A DNA stretch of 64,000 nt from Physcomitrium patens (GCF_000002425.4 NC_037273.1:832999-896998), one strand, 5' to 3'. Shown: positions 25,814 through 39,640, counted from the first letter of the stretch. Translations and numbers: made by a program. The notes: a model not told the origin generated them from the sequence alone.

Positions 25814-26300
25814 CTTAGTTGTTTGTCAATTTTTTTTCAATATCATAGATGTTTTATAAAATTAAGGATTTTACTTTAAATCTAACAGTTTCATATGTAT
25901 TAATAATTCCAAGTATTTCAAAGTGAAAACTTTCTTTTCAATATTTTTTTAATTTTTAAGAAAGAATCGCATTGAAGCTTCATTAAAGACTATTTTTTCT
26001 ATGGTGATATTCAATGAAAAACCTGTAATGTTATTAGAACTTCATAGAAGATCACAAGTTTTCTTTGATACCTTGAAAAATTATAGAAACTGTAGAAATT
26101 ATAGAAATTACAAATTTATTAATATTATAATTATATAAATGATTAACATATATTCTTATATAATGAAGGTGATGCTCTTTTAGAAGAGTCACAACTCTAG
26201 AATATAAAACTATATAATTTTATCAAATTACACAATAAGTATAATATTAATACTTATAAATGTATCCAATAAATACCAGATAGTTTAATAAGGCTGGTCA
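22690..26300 (-). mobile_element. Decayed copia-type LTR retrotransposon remnant
   Basis: Very AT-rich. The minus-strand frame at about 25,132-25,353 resembles a copia gag (LHILKTRENKKILKYI, then IQQILAIRLEVRYD). A primer-site-like word (revcomp of TCTTTGATACC, near 26,058-26,070) follows, and a possible LTR lies to its right. Toward lower coordinates only weak traces of integrase and reverse transcriptase can be guessed. It is old, with many breaks, and its limits are approximate. Confidence 0.4.
25781..25812. repeat. (TA)n microsatellite
   Basis: About sixteen TA units inside the decayed copia-type remnant. Confidence 0.9.
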
Positions 26301-27723
26301 TTAGCAAGTAAGTCTAATGTGACATTTTATACACCAAACGATTTTTGGGCATGTCTATAAACTATGTTAATTATGTTCTTTACAACTTTAAAATTTAGAA
26401 TTTTTTGATTATGGAATTGCATTAAAAAGATAAATTTTTCAATTTTTCTTAACATTTTTTTGTGGCTTCTATTAAAATAAGTGAAATTTTCATGATTTAA
26501 CTTCTATAAAAAAAGAGTGTTCTCAATAAGTAGATGAGGTGCTTTATGAAATCTCTATGATAATTGTGATTGCAATAATTGTTATAAATAGCATAAGAAT
26601 TATTTCTTGCATAATACTGCCATCCATCTAATCTACTTAGTGTGTCCAAGAAATTAAACTAAGTTATGTTTTATACTTCTTTTAAATAATAATATTTGAT
26701 TCTTTATCAAATATTATTTGAATTTCATATATAAATTTGAATAGATTGTTTTAAAAAGAAATCAACTTTATAGATTCTATCAAGTTTTATTTATAAGATT
26801 TTATTTTTTTCATAATTCTTACTTTATTACTTATTGGTAGTAGCTTGAATTGTTTTGATAAAGCTTAAGAAATCCAAGCGATGTAATTATAAATTCTATT
26901 TTTTTATAGTTACTATATCAATTTTAAAAGAATATTTTTATTATCTAAATTAAATTCTAGATTATTTTTTTATTATCTATTAAATCTTAAATATCATAAT
27001 ACTTAAAAATCATAACAACATAATTTATTCATAATTTTAATTTTTTAATTTAATTCATACTTTGAATTTTTCAAATTTTTTATTATAGGTGTTTAAAAAA
27101 AGACTTATACAACTCTTTTGGCAAATTTATAAGAGCTCTAAAATTATAAATTTTATCTTTTGCTATCATATTATAAATTTTCAATATAAAATAAAGTTTA
27201 TATAATATTAAAATATTATTTATAAAGAATAGACTTTATTATATAGTATTGTATAAAGTTATATAAGGACTTGTAATTTTTAATAGATAAGCTTTAGATC
27301 TAAGAGAAATAACAATTATGACTTGTATTATTTATTTATTCATTTATTATAAGTAGAAAGAGACTAAATAAAAGAACAACTTTAAGTCAAGCTCAAGCTC
27401 TTAAATCCACCTTTCAAGCCTTAAATAATTATTCTCTTAAAGTCATAGAACATCTTTTTATATTCTATTAGAAAATTACGTACTTTGGTGATTTTTTTGT
27501 TGGCTCTTTTGTATTGGCTTTTTATAACCTAATAAAAAAATAGCTTTTTAATGCATCTTTCTACTCTAGTATCTTTTATGTAAAGACATATCAAATTATT
27601 TGTAATAAAAATAGTATTTAAATATAATAAAAGAATAAGCTATATTATGATTTGAAATAATAAAAAAAAAATTGTTTCAATGAACATTTAAAATTTGTAG
27701 ATGCTTATTACATTTAAGCAAGT
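26301..27723. other. AT-rich region, no gene seen
   Basis: Extremely AT-rich. No open frame with gene character and no recognisable element domain. Probably decayed transposon DNA. Confidence 0.5.
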
Positions 27724-28279
27724 TGTCACGGATATATGCATATAAGCCAATAATTACATGTATAAATAGGTAGAAATAAGTAAAAGTAGGTAAAAGTAAG
27801 TTAATTCTATAATATCTTCTATAGAAGCTTTCTAGAAGCTTTATAGACGCTGCTTTGACTTTATAGGTGTCTTTAATTGACTTTTTTGATTAAAAACGTG
27901 GTCAACAAGTTGGCCATGTGCCACACATGTTGTTAGCTTGAAGACCAAGCTAACTATGTGGCCACACATAGAAAAACTTACCTTGTAAGTCAAGGCATGT
28001 GTCCTACAAAGTCAATACATATTGGAGGTCTTATAAAACATCGCCATGTAGCCCCAGTTAGATAGTATATATAGAGACAAGAGTGAAGCCCTCTTCACTC
28101 TTGTCAACTCCTTTCTTGCTTCTAATCTAGTTTCAAGGGTCTCTAATTTACTTGTCTTTTGACAATAGCCATTCCAATTCCTTTCTTAATATATATATTT
28201 AGTTATTTCTATTCTGTCATCTTTCTTTGAAAAAAGTCTCACTTGTTTATTTTTTTTTATCAAGTTCTTGTCCTTGACA
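27724..28279 (+). mobile_element. Solo LTR of the dominant chromovirus
   Basis: 556 bp matching the young element's LTR end to end (AACGTGGTCAACAAGTTGGC, the hairpin arms GTTAGCTTGA and CAAGCTAAC, and AGTATATATAGAGACAAGAG), with TG and CA ends. It is flanked by CAAGT (27,719-27,723) and CAAGC (28,280-28,284), a target duplication with one difference. No internal sequence remains, so it arose by LTR-LTR recombination. It is older than the insertion at 1319 and younger than copies A to D. Confidence 0.93.
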
Positions 28280-29744
28280 CAAGCTCAAGCTTTTAAATCC
28301 ATTAGTATCTTGTCAACTTTCAGCTTAAGCTCTTAAATATTAATAATTAAAATTTTAAAATAGATTTAGATATATATTTTTTTATGATATTAAAAGTTTA
28401 TAAATGAAGTATTTAAATTTTATGTGAAACATAAAATATTATATATATACTTATTTCTTATTTTATTTTAATATAAATGGAATTAATTAGATTTAACAAT
28501 TTTTATCTAAGTTTGGAAGAATATAAATATTAAATAAGAATTTTATTTATAAAAAAATTATAATTATCAATTCTTTAATTTTTAATTGAGTTAAATGCAA
28601 TGGTAATTAAAAATGCCATGTATTGTTTAGTTATGGATTATGGTGTTGGTTTGTTATGATTCTTAAGTATTCTTATTAACAAAATAGTGGCATTACTTAT
28701 TCAACTTTCACAAATAAAATTAGTTGGTTAAACAAAAAGATATTAATAGCAATTGCACTTTGAGTCTTATCTTCTATGAGATTTCTTAAATACATAGTCA
28801 TGTTGATTGCATTAAAAGCATCATAATTATAAATTTAATTTCTTTGTTATGCATTTGGTAGATGTTGATTATTTTCTTAGAAAAGAAGAATTATAAGTTT
28901 TTAATTTTATTTTTTACAACAGATTTTTTTGTAGCATTCTTAGAAAATCTTTAAATTTCGATTTTTTAAAAAATAAGATGCTATTGACAAGACACTAGTG
29001 GTTTGGACCAAAGATTTCTACCCTTACAAATCTTTTGTTTCTTTTATTACATATAAACCTCTAGTACCTTGACAAATTCATTTGCTTATCATGCCATACT
29101 CTACTACAGTTATTTTTGATATTACACCTTATTCTTTTTTTTCATAATATTATTTATTTATAATTGAAATGTCAAAGCATGTGTTCTTAATATCAATTTA
29201 AATTATACCTTAAGTTATAAAATAATAACAGTTATTTTTATTAAGAAACAAGCAGATTAAAATCACAATCTCTTTAACTTACACATACGAACTCACATCC
29301 AATGCATAAGTTCTACAAAGAAAAAATGAAAAGTTTGTCAAATATGATGAGAGAAACACAGAAACTGATCCTCTAAGTTGAGATATACCAAGTTGTGAAA
29401 GAATTTAGAGGTCAATATTTAAAGCCCCATGTAATAAAGCAGAAATCAAAGAATTTGGATACAACACCTCAACCCACCACCAGTGTTAACTTTTTGAGAT
29501 TTCTAAAATTTTGTGTCCACTAGCTGATGGGCAAAGGTGTTGGCAAAGTGAACATATCGAAGGGATTACCTTTATTATTCAGCTCTTATACAAAACTTGT
29601 TACATGCATTGTTGAAAACATTAGAAAACAATGCTGACCACGATATTTTAAGATTACAAATAGAAACTTAACTGTACAATGTTGATCTTGTATCTGTGAA
29701 CTAATTGGCTTGTGAGAAGCCTGATAATTCCTAGTACCAATACC
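28280..29744. other. AT-rich spacer and 3' flank of the oxygenase gene
   Basis: No gene seen. From about 29,230 the composition becomes less AT-rich and probably includes the 3' UTR of the minus-strand oxygenase gene. Confidence 0.5.
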
Positions 29745-32700
29745 TTAACCAAAGTTGTTCAACACTTTATTGATAACGTGATCGCCGTAGACGACTGGTG
29801 TATACCTCTTGCTCTCAGCAGCTGTCGAATCCTGCAAAAAGCTAAAAGGCTCCACTCGAGCATCGAAATTTGGCTGCACAAAAAAGAATCATGACAATCG
29901 ACACAAACCTCATTGGAATTAATACAAGGCAGAGAAAACATGCACCCCATAAAAGCGCTCACTCTTAGAGGTATTTTAAGTGAAAAGAGACCGCATTGAA
30001 TACTAAAGCAGAAGGTTACAAGGGTACATTACCTCATAGAAGAAAGGAACAGACACCCGATACTTGCTGTCGTTATTCATTACCCGATGCAGTGTTGACT
30101 GGTACAAGCCATTCGTCCAGATCTGGGCAGTATTAACCAACCACAAATTCCTAGCCTTATGCATCACAATTACAATTTGTCTCTGTTTTCAAGATGCCAA
30201 CCGGCGAAAAGAGGTTTACTATATCAATTACGTGTGTACTGATTGGTCCATAGATGTGCAGATTCCTGAGAGTAGCCTGTGGATACTGGTGTCTGTGCAG
30301 CTCGAAAGCCTTCATTATGATGCAAAGAACAGTAACAAAAACAGTTGGTTGAAGACGAAGTTGTCCATTCCAATTAGAACACAAGCATATCTCACATGCT
30401 GGACAAAGAATACATTAACTGTACCGTGAGCATGTCGCCAATGTTCACCACAAAAGTCCCTGGTATTGGATCCACCCAAATATATTTTCCGTCCTGGGTC
30501 TTCACCTGCAATCCGCTCAAGATCAAGTCAAGAAATTTCAAATAATGATGCCTTCAAAAAAAAAATTAAAATTAAAAGTAAACATTATTCATCCAAGTTG
30601 AGCCTGCACCAAAAAAGGTTAACTGAATTCTCCAGCTACTTGAGAATTTGACATTTAAAGACAGTTTACATCTATTGTTTATTTAAAATTCATTGGAAAC
30701 TGTTTTCTTCTTATTTCTTTGTGGCAATTCAGGCTATGCTGGTAGATTATGATAAAGACATAATATGAAAATTAAAACAAGAATTTAAACGAAAATTGTT
30801 AATACTCATGTGAAGTGATATACGCTTGAAAGATTATGAGCAACAAAGTCAGAGGAAGAACTAACCTGAAGTGCAGTTATGTCTAGGTCTTGATTCACGA
30901 GAGTTAGCAGGCCTGCAGACCCTCAACATGATTTTCTCAGATTCTATTCAATAATATACCTCAGACGCAAATTTCAGTCAGGGAAATCTGGAACTAGAAA
31001 TAAGAACTAATAAAAACTCGGTGATGTTTGTCCAGTGCACAAGCTGACAAATATACGAGGAAAGACAGGATCGCATGATTTCAGAATTCAAAGTGAACAC
31101 ATGCCATTTTCGATCATTGTAGCAGAACATTGAGAGAGTAACCTACCATAGTCAGTGTGATCGCCACTGTACGCAGTTATGTGCCACCCACCACCCCGGA
31201 ACAACAACCCCGAGAAGAGTCACAGTTGAAATTCAGAGAGATAGGCTAAATAATTTGAGCAAATGACTTAGTTCACTGCCCTCAAGAGCAGCAGGCGAAT
31301 AAATACTAGCAATAACTATAAAAGGGTGTATAATTAAAAGTGCATATAGGACAACTTTAACAGGCACCTTAAAACTGAAATTGCAAGAGTAGGTGGAGTA
31401 CCATCCAACTTCCTCGCCATTTGGATTACTGAGACAGCTGAGGTTGCTTATTGGTGGATACCCAATCACTCTAAGTATCCAAAACGGGTCTCCTGCTCTT
31501 TCGCCTTCAAACAAATCTTTTGGTCCCCCAAGTGCTAAGGCTATACCTCGCATAATTGTCCTTGCCAGTTCTAGTGAATTTCCAATTAACAAAGTCATTA
31601 CAAGTCCAAGTTTCTAGGAGAACAATGCACATATTGATTGCACAGGTCGTGTTATGACAATTTGCCACTTTGTTACATCAACATATAACTACATAAAGCA
31701 TCATCTCTGGCAACCAAATACAGTGGACCGATCGCTGTGGATTTATAGATTCATTAACACCATCATCGAAAATAGGGTCCAAAATAACGAGCGTGAAAAA
31801 AGAAACAAGAATCTCAGATAGTGGAATTTAGTTGGAAGATTGAAAAGGAGTGCGCGGCACCTATCAGCATTTCTAAGTACTCTTGCACGAGCGGTCGAAA
31901 CTTGCTCACAGAATCAGGCCTACATGAAATTAAAAAAATACCGAGGTTAAAACCACCCTCGTATCTTCTAAAAAAATCACTACAATAGTCTGGCAAACAT
32001 AGACAGCCAGCTATTAACGTGTAAAGTAGTCCGACAAGAAAAAATTCCCTACAGAACTACAACAGCAATATATTATCATTTAACCTAATTAATACAAGGA
32101 GTTCATCACTCGTCACTAACTCCTAACTACAAAGAGAATATCCTTCATCACGACGAGTCTGAGAAATCTTCACTCCAGAAAAGATATGATAATGTTTAAC
32201 AAAATACTTACCACTGATTCAGACCCACAAGAGGGTTCTCTGATCTCAATGCAACTTTTGTGGATTCAAACTCCTTGAAATACTGAAATAAGAAGCTCAA
32301 GCATTACTTTCTTTCAGATGGAAGAGAAGCTGCAAAATAAATAACGGCAGTGAAAGCGAGTCTAATTACGCTACTGTTGTTCATCAAGGTTGATTTTTAA
32401 AATAAAATAACACAGAATAAAATCTACTATTGCTAGAAAAGATTGAGCTACAAATTTACTGAGAACTGTAAACCAGTTTTTGCCCAAAAATGCGTCTGGT
32501 AGCCGTGTCATACATCAATAGCTTCATGCTGATCTGGAAGACCCTTTGTGACGTTCTCTCCCAGCTTCTGGTATCCTCTACATGCACACAAACCACACCA
32601 GTACACGTCTGTTTCGTAACATACATAAACAACCTAATGTACCGACGATAGAATTGTTTTCGCAAAAGTTTCAAACGTCCTTACGAAGCCTGCCAAAGGC

Positions 32701-33595
32701 TTGACATGAGGGATGCAGTCAGGTAAACAACCTGAAACCTGTGCTGCTGGACATGGCGATGCGCAGCTTCTGGGACTCCGGTTGAGAAAAAAACTCATGG
32801 CCCACGTCAAGTACAGCTTGACACAACTCCAGAGGAATTCCATGCCCGCTCTGTATCCAAATTTAAGAAGGTGAAGTAACCATTGCGAAAGACACATTTA
32901 AAGTTCATCACTTTTCTCTACATTTCACCACTTCAAGAATGATCAATTGCTGCAACTCCACAAAGTTTAGAGTTGCTCAAGTTCCGTTTTCATGGAAGTA
33001 TAAAAGTTAGGACGATGCATACGAATTTTGAAATATTCCGGTACACAATTTACCATAACCAAGATATTGATGAGATTCCATACCACGTAGAAAAACCCAA
33101 CGTTGCGGCAGGCAAGATCAAGCTGGTGCACTACATTCCTCACCTCTGGATCCTCTCTAAAGTCCTCATCACCCTTCTTCCGAACTAGCGGTCCAACATC
33201 TACATCCACGCAACTTTCATCAAATCTTACAGCCAACATTAAGCCGAGAGAAGATACTCCTATTCAATCCAATGTCACGATGCCTGCCTGTATATTGATT
33301 TTACTAACCGGCACTGAATGAATGGATAATTCAGAACCCTTCGGCCATGGACGTGATGAGGGAGTGAGAGCAAGTGCACACCTATAATAGGAATTGAATC
33401 AAACATGGCGATAAGTCAAAGGATGATAACCTGCGAGCTCCACTACCCTGCTAAAACAACAAAAGCACACGAGATTCTGAACGCAGAAGAAATCAATTCC
33501 AGCAGGAAATAATCAATTGAACGATGCACACAGACGCTTCATCTGACAAGTAAACTCTTAATTGCGTAGCCCACAAAGAACCCATCTGATGCCAT
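29745..33595 (-). CDS. 2-oxoglutarate/Fe(II)-dependent oxygenase (At3g50210-like), 12 coding exons
   Basis: The family oxidises small molecules with Fe(II), O2 and 2-oxoglutarate; the substrate of this subgroup is not certain. Exons (minus strand): 33595-33582, 33225-33084, 32850-32739, 32575-32514, 32282-32212, 31919-31861, 31570-31402, 31166-31147, 30912-30866, 30505-30425, 30122-30033, 29873-29745. Phases agree throughout and give 331 residues; Arabidopsis At3g50210 has 332 as I recall it. Signatures: VVHQLDLACRNVGFFYV (DIOX_N start), YQKLGENVTKGLPD, AGDPFWILRVIGYP, iron ligands H213 and D215 (GDHTDYG) and H271 (STLHRV), and the 2-oxoglutarate Arg281-x-Ser283 (YRVSV). HxD lies on a 20-nt exon. 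The 14-nt first coding exon (MASDG) is the least certain part; it was chosen because it restores phase and resembles the family's short N-terminus. The related DIN11 genes of Arabidopsis are dark-induced. Confidence 0.92.
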
Positions 33596-34149
33596 CAATT
33601 CTTTTGTTCGAAAACAAGGTGCCAGTCCCGGACCTGGCTCCTGTCCCTGGATCAATCTCGCCGGCAGAGACACCAATTGTGAGAAATGAACAAGGGAGAG
33701 AGAGGTTTCCGTTTGTGGGTACCCTAACCTGATGAGAATCCCACAACTTGACATACGTAGAAGGGCCAATCCTTGGGGGCTATGAAATTGAGAGGCACAG
33801 ATACGGAAACTCCGAGGAATTCAAGAGCAACAAGAAGACTTCGTCAGGAGCAAGTCTCATGGTGCATTGCATCTCTCTAAAACTATCAACACTTGTGCCT
33901 TCGTAAGTCTTCGTCTTGAGTTCAGTGCAGCCTGCCCGTCTCCCCATCCTTCAATTCGGCCTTACTATCCCTTTCACCTACCACAATCAAGTTGATCATT
34001 GATTTATTCCTATTCTTTGAGTGTCTCTTTATTGTTCGTTTTAAATAAAATTTGTTTTGTATTATACAAGAGATTTGAAAATGGAATTATCTTTACAAAA
34101 AAATAATATTGGTTTAGATTTCCACTTAAAATCTTTTTCCATTAACAAT
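33596..34149 (-). promoter_or_regulatory. 5' leader and promoter region of the oxygenase gene
   Basis: GC-richer DNA upstream of the first ATG; it contains a GA-rich stretch near 33,690-33,705. It ends where the decayed chromovirus copy B begins, so the element lies within about 550 bases of the start codon. Confidence 0.4.
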
Positions 34150-36424
34150 AGGTATGGCAAGCTCTTGTAGCTACCAATAATAGTTTGAATATATTGATCT
34201 TACAAGGTTTCTATTTGCTTAGCAGAATTTTGGATTAAATTATAGAAATTCAATTTATTTGAGGATTATATCTTTTTAATTATGTTAATTTTAAAATAAT
34301 TGGATTAGAAGGATGTCTAATCACATTAAATATTATTAAATTATTATAACCACTAGTTGTTATTTCTATAAGAATAGTGTTATGTATAACATCCTCAATA
34401 GACAATGAAGAACCATCTATTACTTTTACATACTTAGGTTTGATTTTCTTAATTAAAAACATATCTTAATTTTAACAAATTCTTTGTTTATAAAATAAGT
34501 TGAGGCTTTTGAATCTAATAAGGCTAAGATTTTGTAATTTTTTGGTTCTAAAAAAACTTCTATTATAAAATAAGGTGAAAGATTTGAAAAAAATATATAA
34601 TCTTTATTAGAAATTATATAAGATTTTAATTGCACAATCCCTATTATGGTTGGAAAAACTTATTTTTTGTTACATCGACTTTTTTGGCAACTATACTCCT
34701 CATTTTGTCATTGCGTCTTTTCTTTGGACAATGTTGAGAAATACACTTAGATTCTCTATAATATAAGTAAAAACTTTTTTAATCATAAGGAATCTTTTTT
34801 TATTCAATAAAAATTTTAAAACATACCGTATCAAATTGTATTGGTTTTGGCCTTGATTAATAGGTTTTTGAAAACTTAAGAGTTGATGTCATTACTTGAC
34901 TTGTTCCTCTTCAATCAAATCTTTGTTCTAATACCTTTTAAATAATTGATTGTTGCATTCAATGGCTTGAGCAATAAATTATTCACCAGATTTTGCTTTT
35001 GATATTATCAATAATAAATCTTTGACATTGTCCTTCAATTTATATCAAAATTGATTAATAAGGACTTTGTAATTTCAATCTACATTATAAGTATATATAA
35101 TAGTTGACTGTGATCCTTATGGTAAAGCTAAGAGCTTTGTCTCTATTTTCTTTCTTGATTATTTTTTCAAAATGTAGCTATAAACACTTCTAAGAATGAA
35201 TTCAAATCATAAAAGAGTCATGAATCTTTTTCTATCAAAAGTGCAAACTAAGAGAGAGCACTTCCAAATAAAAATGCACCTATGAACTCAACTTGAATAA
35301 ATCCATCAAAATATTGGAAGGGATGCAACCTTAGATAGAATTTGACTTGTTGCAAAAATCTTCAAAATTTTGATCTTGTTCCATCAAACTTGTTGGGCAT
35401 ACTAATCCATATCTCTATTGTACTTTTAGAAGTAAAATATCTTGGATTTGGTTGTGAAGTTGATCTACTTACTTCTTTTAACTACAAAACTTCTTCACAA
35501 AGAGTGTGAACTTCTTTCATAGGCATAGGATTAATATTTCCATAGATGGCAGTGGTGATGCATGAAATTTCTATCCTAAGAGTATTAATAAGTTTGTGAA
35601 GATTTACAATAGTTACAAAACTATTTTCATTTCTGCCAAGTAAAGCATCTATAATTTTTTCTTCTATTTCAAGCAATTTAATAAATCCACAAGTCAATTT
35701 AGAAGAGGGTAATCTACAACTTCTATTGTCCAAAGAGGGATAATCTCTCTTTTTAAGGTAAAAAATCAATGTTAGAAAATTAAACAATTTATGTAAAAGT
35801 GGATAATCTAAAATCTTTAAAATACAATAATATAAGTGGAATAATCCACTCATTTTTAAAACAAGATAAGAATAATAAATTAACACTTTTATCAAACTAT
35901 CAAGGACATAAAATTTAAAGAAAGAAATCATTAATATACTCTTATGTCACTCAAAAAGACTAAAAAATCACTCAAAGATGAAATAATATTAAATTAGAAT
36001 GCGTATTGCCAAAGACAAGAAGATTAAAAAGTCTTAAAATAAGACTGAAGATTAAAAGGGCATTAACAAGAATGAAAAAGGCTTCACTCTTGCCTCCATA
36101 TATATTCTTAACTAGGAGTTACATAGAGATATCCTATAAGACATCCAAAACATGTTGATTTTGTAAGATACATATTTTAACTTATAAGGCAATTTTTATA
36201 TATGTATGCCACATAGTTGGCTTGTTTCTCAAGCTACCAACACTTGATTAACTTGGTGATGGAGTTTTTAACTTATTAATCAATTACAAACATATGTAAA
36301 GTCATAACAACATCTATGAAGCTTCTAGGAAGCTTTTTTAGAAAGTATTATGAAATAAATATACTTTTATCTATTTCTACTTAATCATGTAAGTAATTAT
36401 TAGAATAAATATGTATGTATGTAA
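34150..36424 (-). mobile_element. Decayed chromovirus copy B, 5' part (LTR, gag, protease)
   Basis: Reading on the minus strand: LTR about 36,424-35,898, a leader and gag region (about 35,900-34,680) and a protease region (about 34,640-34,270; ALLDSKAST and HPSNPIILKL match the young element). It is cut off before reverse transcriptase, next to the oxygenase promoter. Very AT-shifted, old, with many breaks. Confidence 0.85.
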
Positions 36425-38284
36425 AAATATATTTTTCTTTTTTATTGATGTATTATAATATGGCTATTATGTGGAAAAAAAAATATAATCATATTATAGA
36501 AAAACTCAATTAAAAGTATTGTAGCAAGTTATCTTAAAAATATAGATACTAAACAATCAAGTAGTAAAATTAATAAGTATTATAGAATAGATATTAATTC
36601 GTTTTTGAAAGATATTGATAAAATATACTAATAGTTCATACAATAGGCAATTCAGGACGACAAATGATTGATTTAATTATTAAAAGTGGTTAATTACAGA
36701 ATTACGGTTAGAATCTGGAAAATCAAAGGAAAGTATGTAGGAGTTGTAGAAGTTAGTTTAAGGGCCAGACTATGATAGTCATGAGCCAAGATAAGCTTAG
36801 TGCTACCTCTTCCTTTATTTATTTCTTGGATTTTTTTTTCTTTGTAGAAAAAGAATTATAGATAGTTTCTCAAAAATATGAAGTAATGTTCTAGAATGAA
36901 AAGAGATTCGATATTGTCAAAGGAAGAATTCGATTTATTGAATGTTGAATTATATAGTGGTGAATTGAAAGAGAATAATTAAAAATATTTGAGAAGAATA
37001 GATATGAATGGAAGGATTATAATACATTGAGTATTGAAAATTGAGAGTGATTCATTAGAAGGAATTTGTAGAGTTTGGAATTATTTAAAGGAGTGTGTTG
37101 AGAAGAATAGTTAGTAGTGAAAGATTCTAGTGTTTGGATTATGGAATGATTATGTATTGTCTTTTAGAATAGTGTGGGATTACACGTTTGTTATTATCAG
37201 TGATGGCGGAGTACTATTAGGAAGTGGAAAACATTATGGTGTTCCTTGGTGTTTTCAGTGGTTCGGAATACAATTAATTGTGTGACCTTAATAAGTAGAA
37301 CTCATGTGCTTAGTCTTTCCCTCCGTTTGAATCTCCCTCTAAAAGTTTATTCTGAAAGGAATTTGTAGAATAAGTAAAATAATAATTACAAGTACTTAAT
37401 ATTGTTTTTTTATAAAATGAGCTTCTATTTATTTTATAAGCCTATAAATAAGATAAAATAAGATAAATTAGCAAAATTAATACTATAAGCATCTTTGGAT
37501 GATAATGAAGAGTACTTTTTGGAAAAATATTTTTAGAAAAATCTTAGATTCATACTTAGAAAGAATCTATTATAAATCAAAGTCAAAACCAAAACCTAAG
37601 ACACAAAACTACATGTCTATTGTAAATAGAGGATTTTTTGTTGATCAAAGAAAAGGATTCTTTTGGCATTGGTTTTGAGTGATTTGAATTTGTAATATCT
37701 TTATAAAAGCTTTGCAAAGTCAAGGTTGTTTTGGAATAACCTTGGTTTTTGAGAAATAAAAAAGATTTATACCTTAAAGCATTTTATAAGATTTGTAGTA
37801 GATTTGTTATAGTAAGATTTGTATAATTACAAGAATTATAAGTTTGTGATCACAATTATATCAAATATTTGTTGTAAATTTGAACTTGATTAAGTGATTA
37901 ATTTCAAGATTATTGAAATTGAAGTAGATTGAAATATCAAAAATTGAAGCTTAGAAGACAAATAAAGGTTTTTAAGATTTGTAGCAATCTATCAATAGAA
38001 TTGAGGTAATTTTTTGCCTATTAATAATAAAAAATTCTATAATTTCTTAAATCATAGAATTTATTAAACAATAAAATCAAGAAGTATTAGCATTGAGAAT
38101 TTGGTAAGAAAATTAAAAAATATTCAAGCAAATTATGAGTTTTATTTGTTAATTAATAATTTTAATCTTCTTTAAATTATTTATACTTATTTTCAATTAA
38201 ATGATTGAAAGGTGTACAAATTTTGAGTCAAAATCAATGATTTGATTATTAATTATTGAAATTTGAATATTTTATAGTATTTAT
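36425..38284 (+). repeat. LTR-like fragment of a second element family within AT-rich DNA
   Basis: About 36,650-36,920 resembles, in opposite orientation, the LTR-like region near 62,900-63,200: both contain a stretch like GTCATGAGC then ATAAGCTT and GTGCTA(C/T)CTCTTC. The flanking DNA to 38,284 shows no gene. Confidence 0.4.
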
Positions 38285-38520
38285 TTAAGATTTGATTAAA
38301 GTTAAGATGTAGGATTTAGAATTTGACTAAGATTTAGAATTTAGGATTTGATTAAAATTTTATCAAGGTTTTATTATGGTTTGAATAGAATTTAGGATAT
38401 AAGATTTGATTAGGATTTGTTTAGGATTTTATTAGAATATAATTTAAGTATATTAAAGATTATTTAAGGATTATTTTAAAATTAATCATAATATTATAAG
38501 ATTTATTTAGGATTTTTTAA
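38285..38520. repeat. Degenerate short tandem repeat (GGATTTGATTA-like units)
   Basis: The words GATTTGATTA and TTTAGGAT recur about every 20 bases with many changes over roughly 200 bp. Confidence 0.55.
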
Positions 38521-38610
38521 AATTTAATAGGATGTACTTACAATAATTATAAGCTTACTTAGATTATTCAAGGATGCCAAAGGGTATTTCTAAACATCTT
38601 ATGTATTATT

Positions 38611-39640
38611 TTGGGTTGTAAATCAAACTTCAAGGTAAGTTCAAACTCTTCCACAACTTGATGTCTAATACATTTTTAAGTTAGATTTCACATAATATGA
38701 CATTACAATATTTTTATTTAAAAAAAAAAACCATTATTTACAACATTTATATTCAAATTTATTTATAATTATCAACATAGTGTATATATGCTTTAATAAT
38801 CAATAATAGATAATATATAATCAAAAATGTCTTTGCCATTGCTACAATATTTGTAAGCAAGAAGTTAGGTTCATATAACCTTTTTTCTTCTATTTATTGA
38901 AGATGATGTTTGAATTCTAAGTATTTTTTGATGTAATTCAAATTTCATTGTGTTCAATGGTTTTGTAAAAATATTAGCCATTTGTATATTTGTATTAATA
39001 CAATATAATTTAATTTCTTTTCTAAAGATCCTTTTAAAGATGAAATGATGATGAATTTCTACATGTTTTTTCCCTACATGAAAAATTGAATTTTTTGTTA
39101 GTTTGATTGATCTTTGATTGTTGTAGTATATATCTATGCTGTTGTAATAAATTATTCTAATTCTAAGACTATATCCAAATACTCTCTTATTGATGAAATG
39201 GTGGTGAATTTTAACGTATTTTTTCTTTGCATGAAAAATTGGATTTTGTACCAACTTCATTGAGCCTTGATTATTACAATGTATTGCTATAGCATTTGTA
39301 ATATTTTGTTCTAAGTAGATGTAAAATATATTTAGCTACTTCTAAGTGAGTTGTTGAAAGAGGTTACATAAAACTACATACTTTGCTTACTGCATAAGAA
39401 ATATCTAGTCTTATAAATGTAAAAAATATTAATTTTTAAGTAATTGGCAAAAATATGTAACTTTGCATAGAATAGATTTCGTATTGTTAATTAAAATCAA
39501 ACCAAATCCTAATAGAACCATCACCAAATCTCAACTATTTTTTGGATTATAAGAAGAATTTTAAGGTTAGTTGAAATCTTTCTACAATTTAATGCTTGGT
39601 GCATTTCTAAGTTGATTTTTAAATAACACAATAACATTAT
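38611..39640 (-). mobile_element. Decayed copia fragment (reverse transcriptase end and RNase H)
   Basis: The minus-strand frame 39,260-38,871 shows the copia RNase H hallmark: SIKLTKNSIFHVGKKHVEIH, then QMANIFTKPLN. A segment of about 150 bp bearing IFHAKKKYVKIHHHF is present twice in tandem. Traces of the preceding reverse-transcriptase end lie near 39,360-39,430. Direct repeats of about 100 bp (38,611-38,711 and 39,537-39,640) flank the fragment. Old and broken. Confidence 0.75.
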
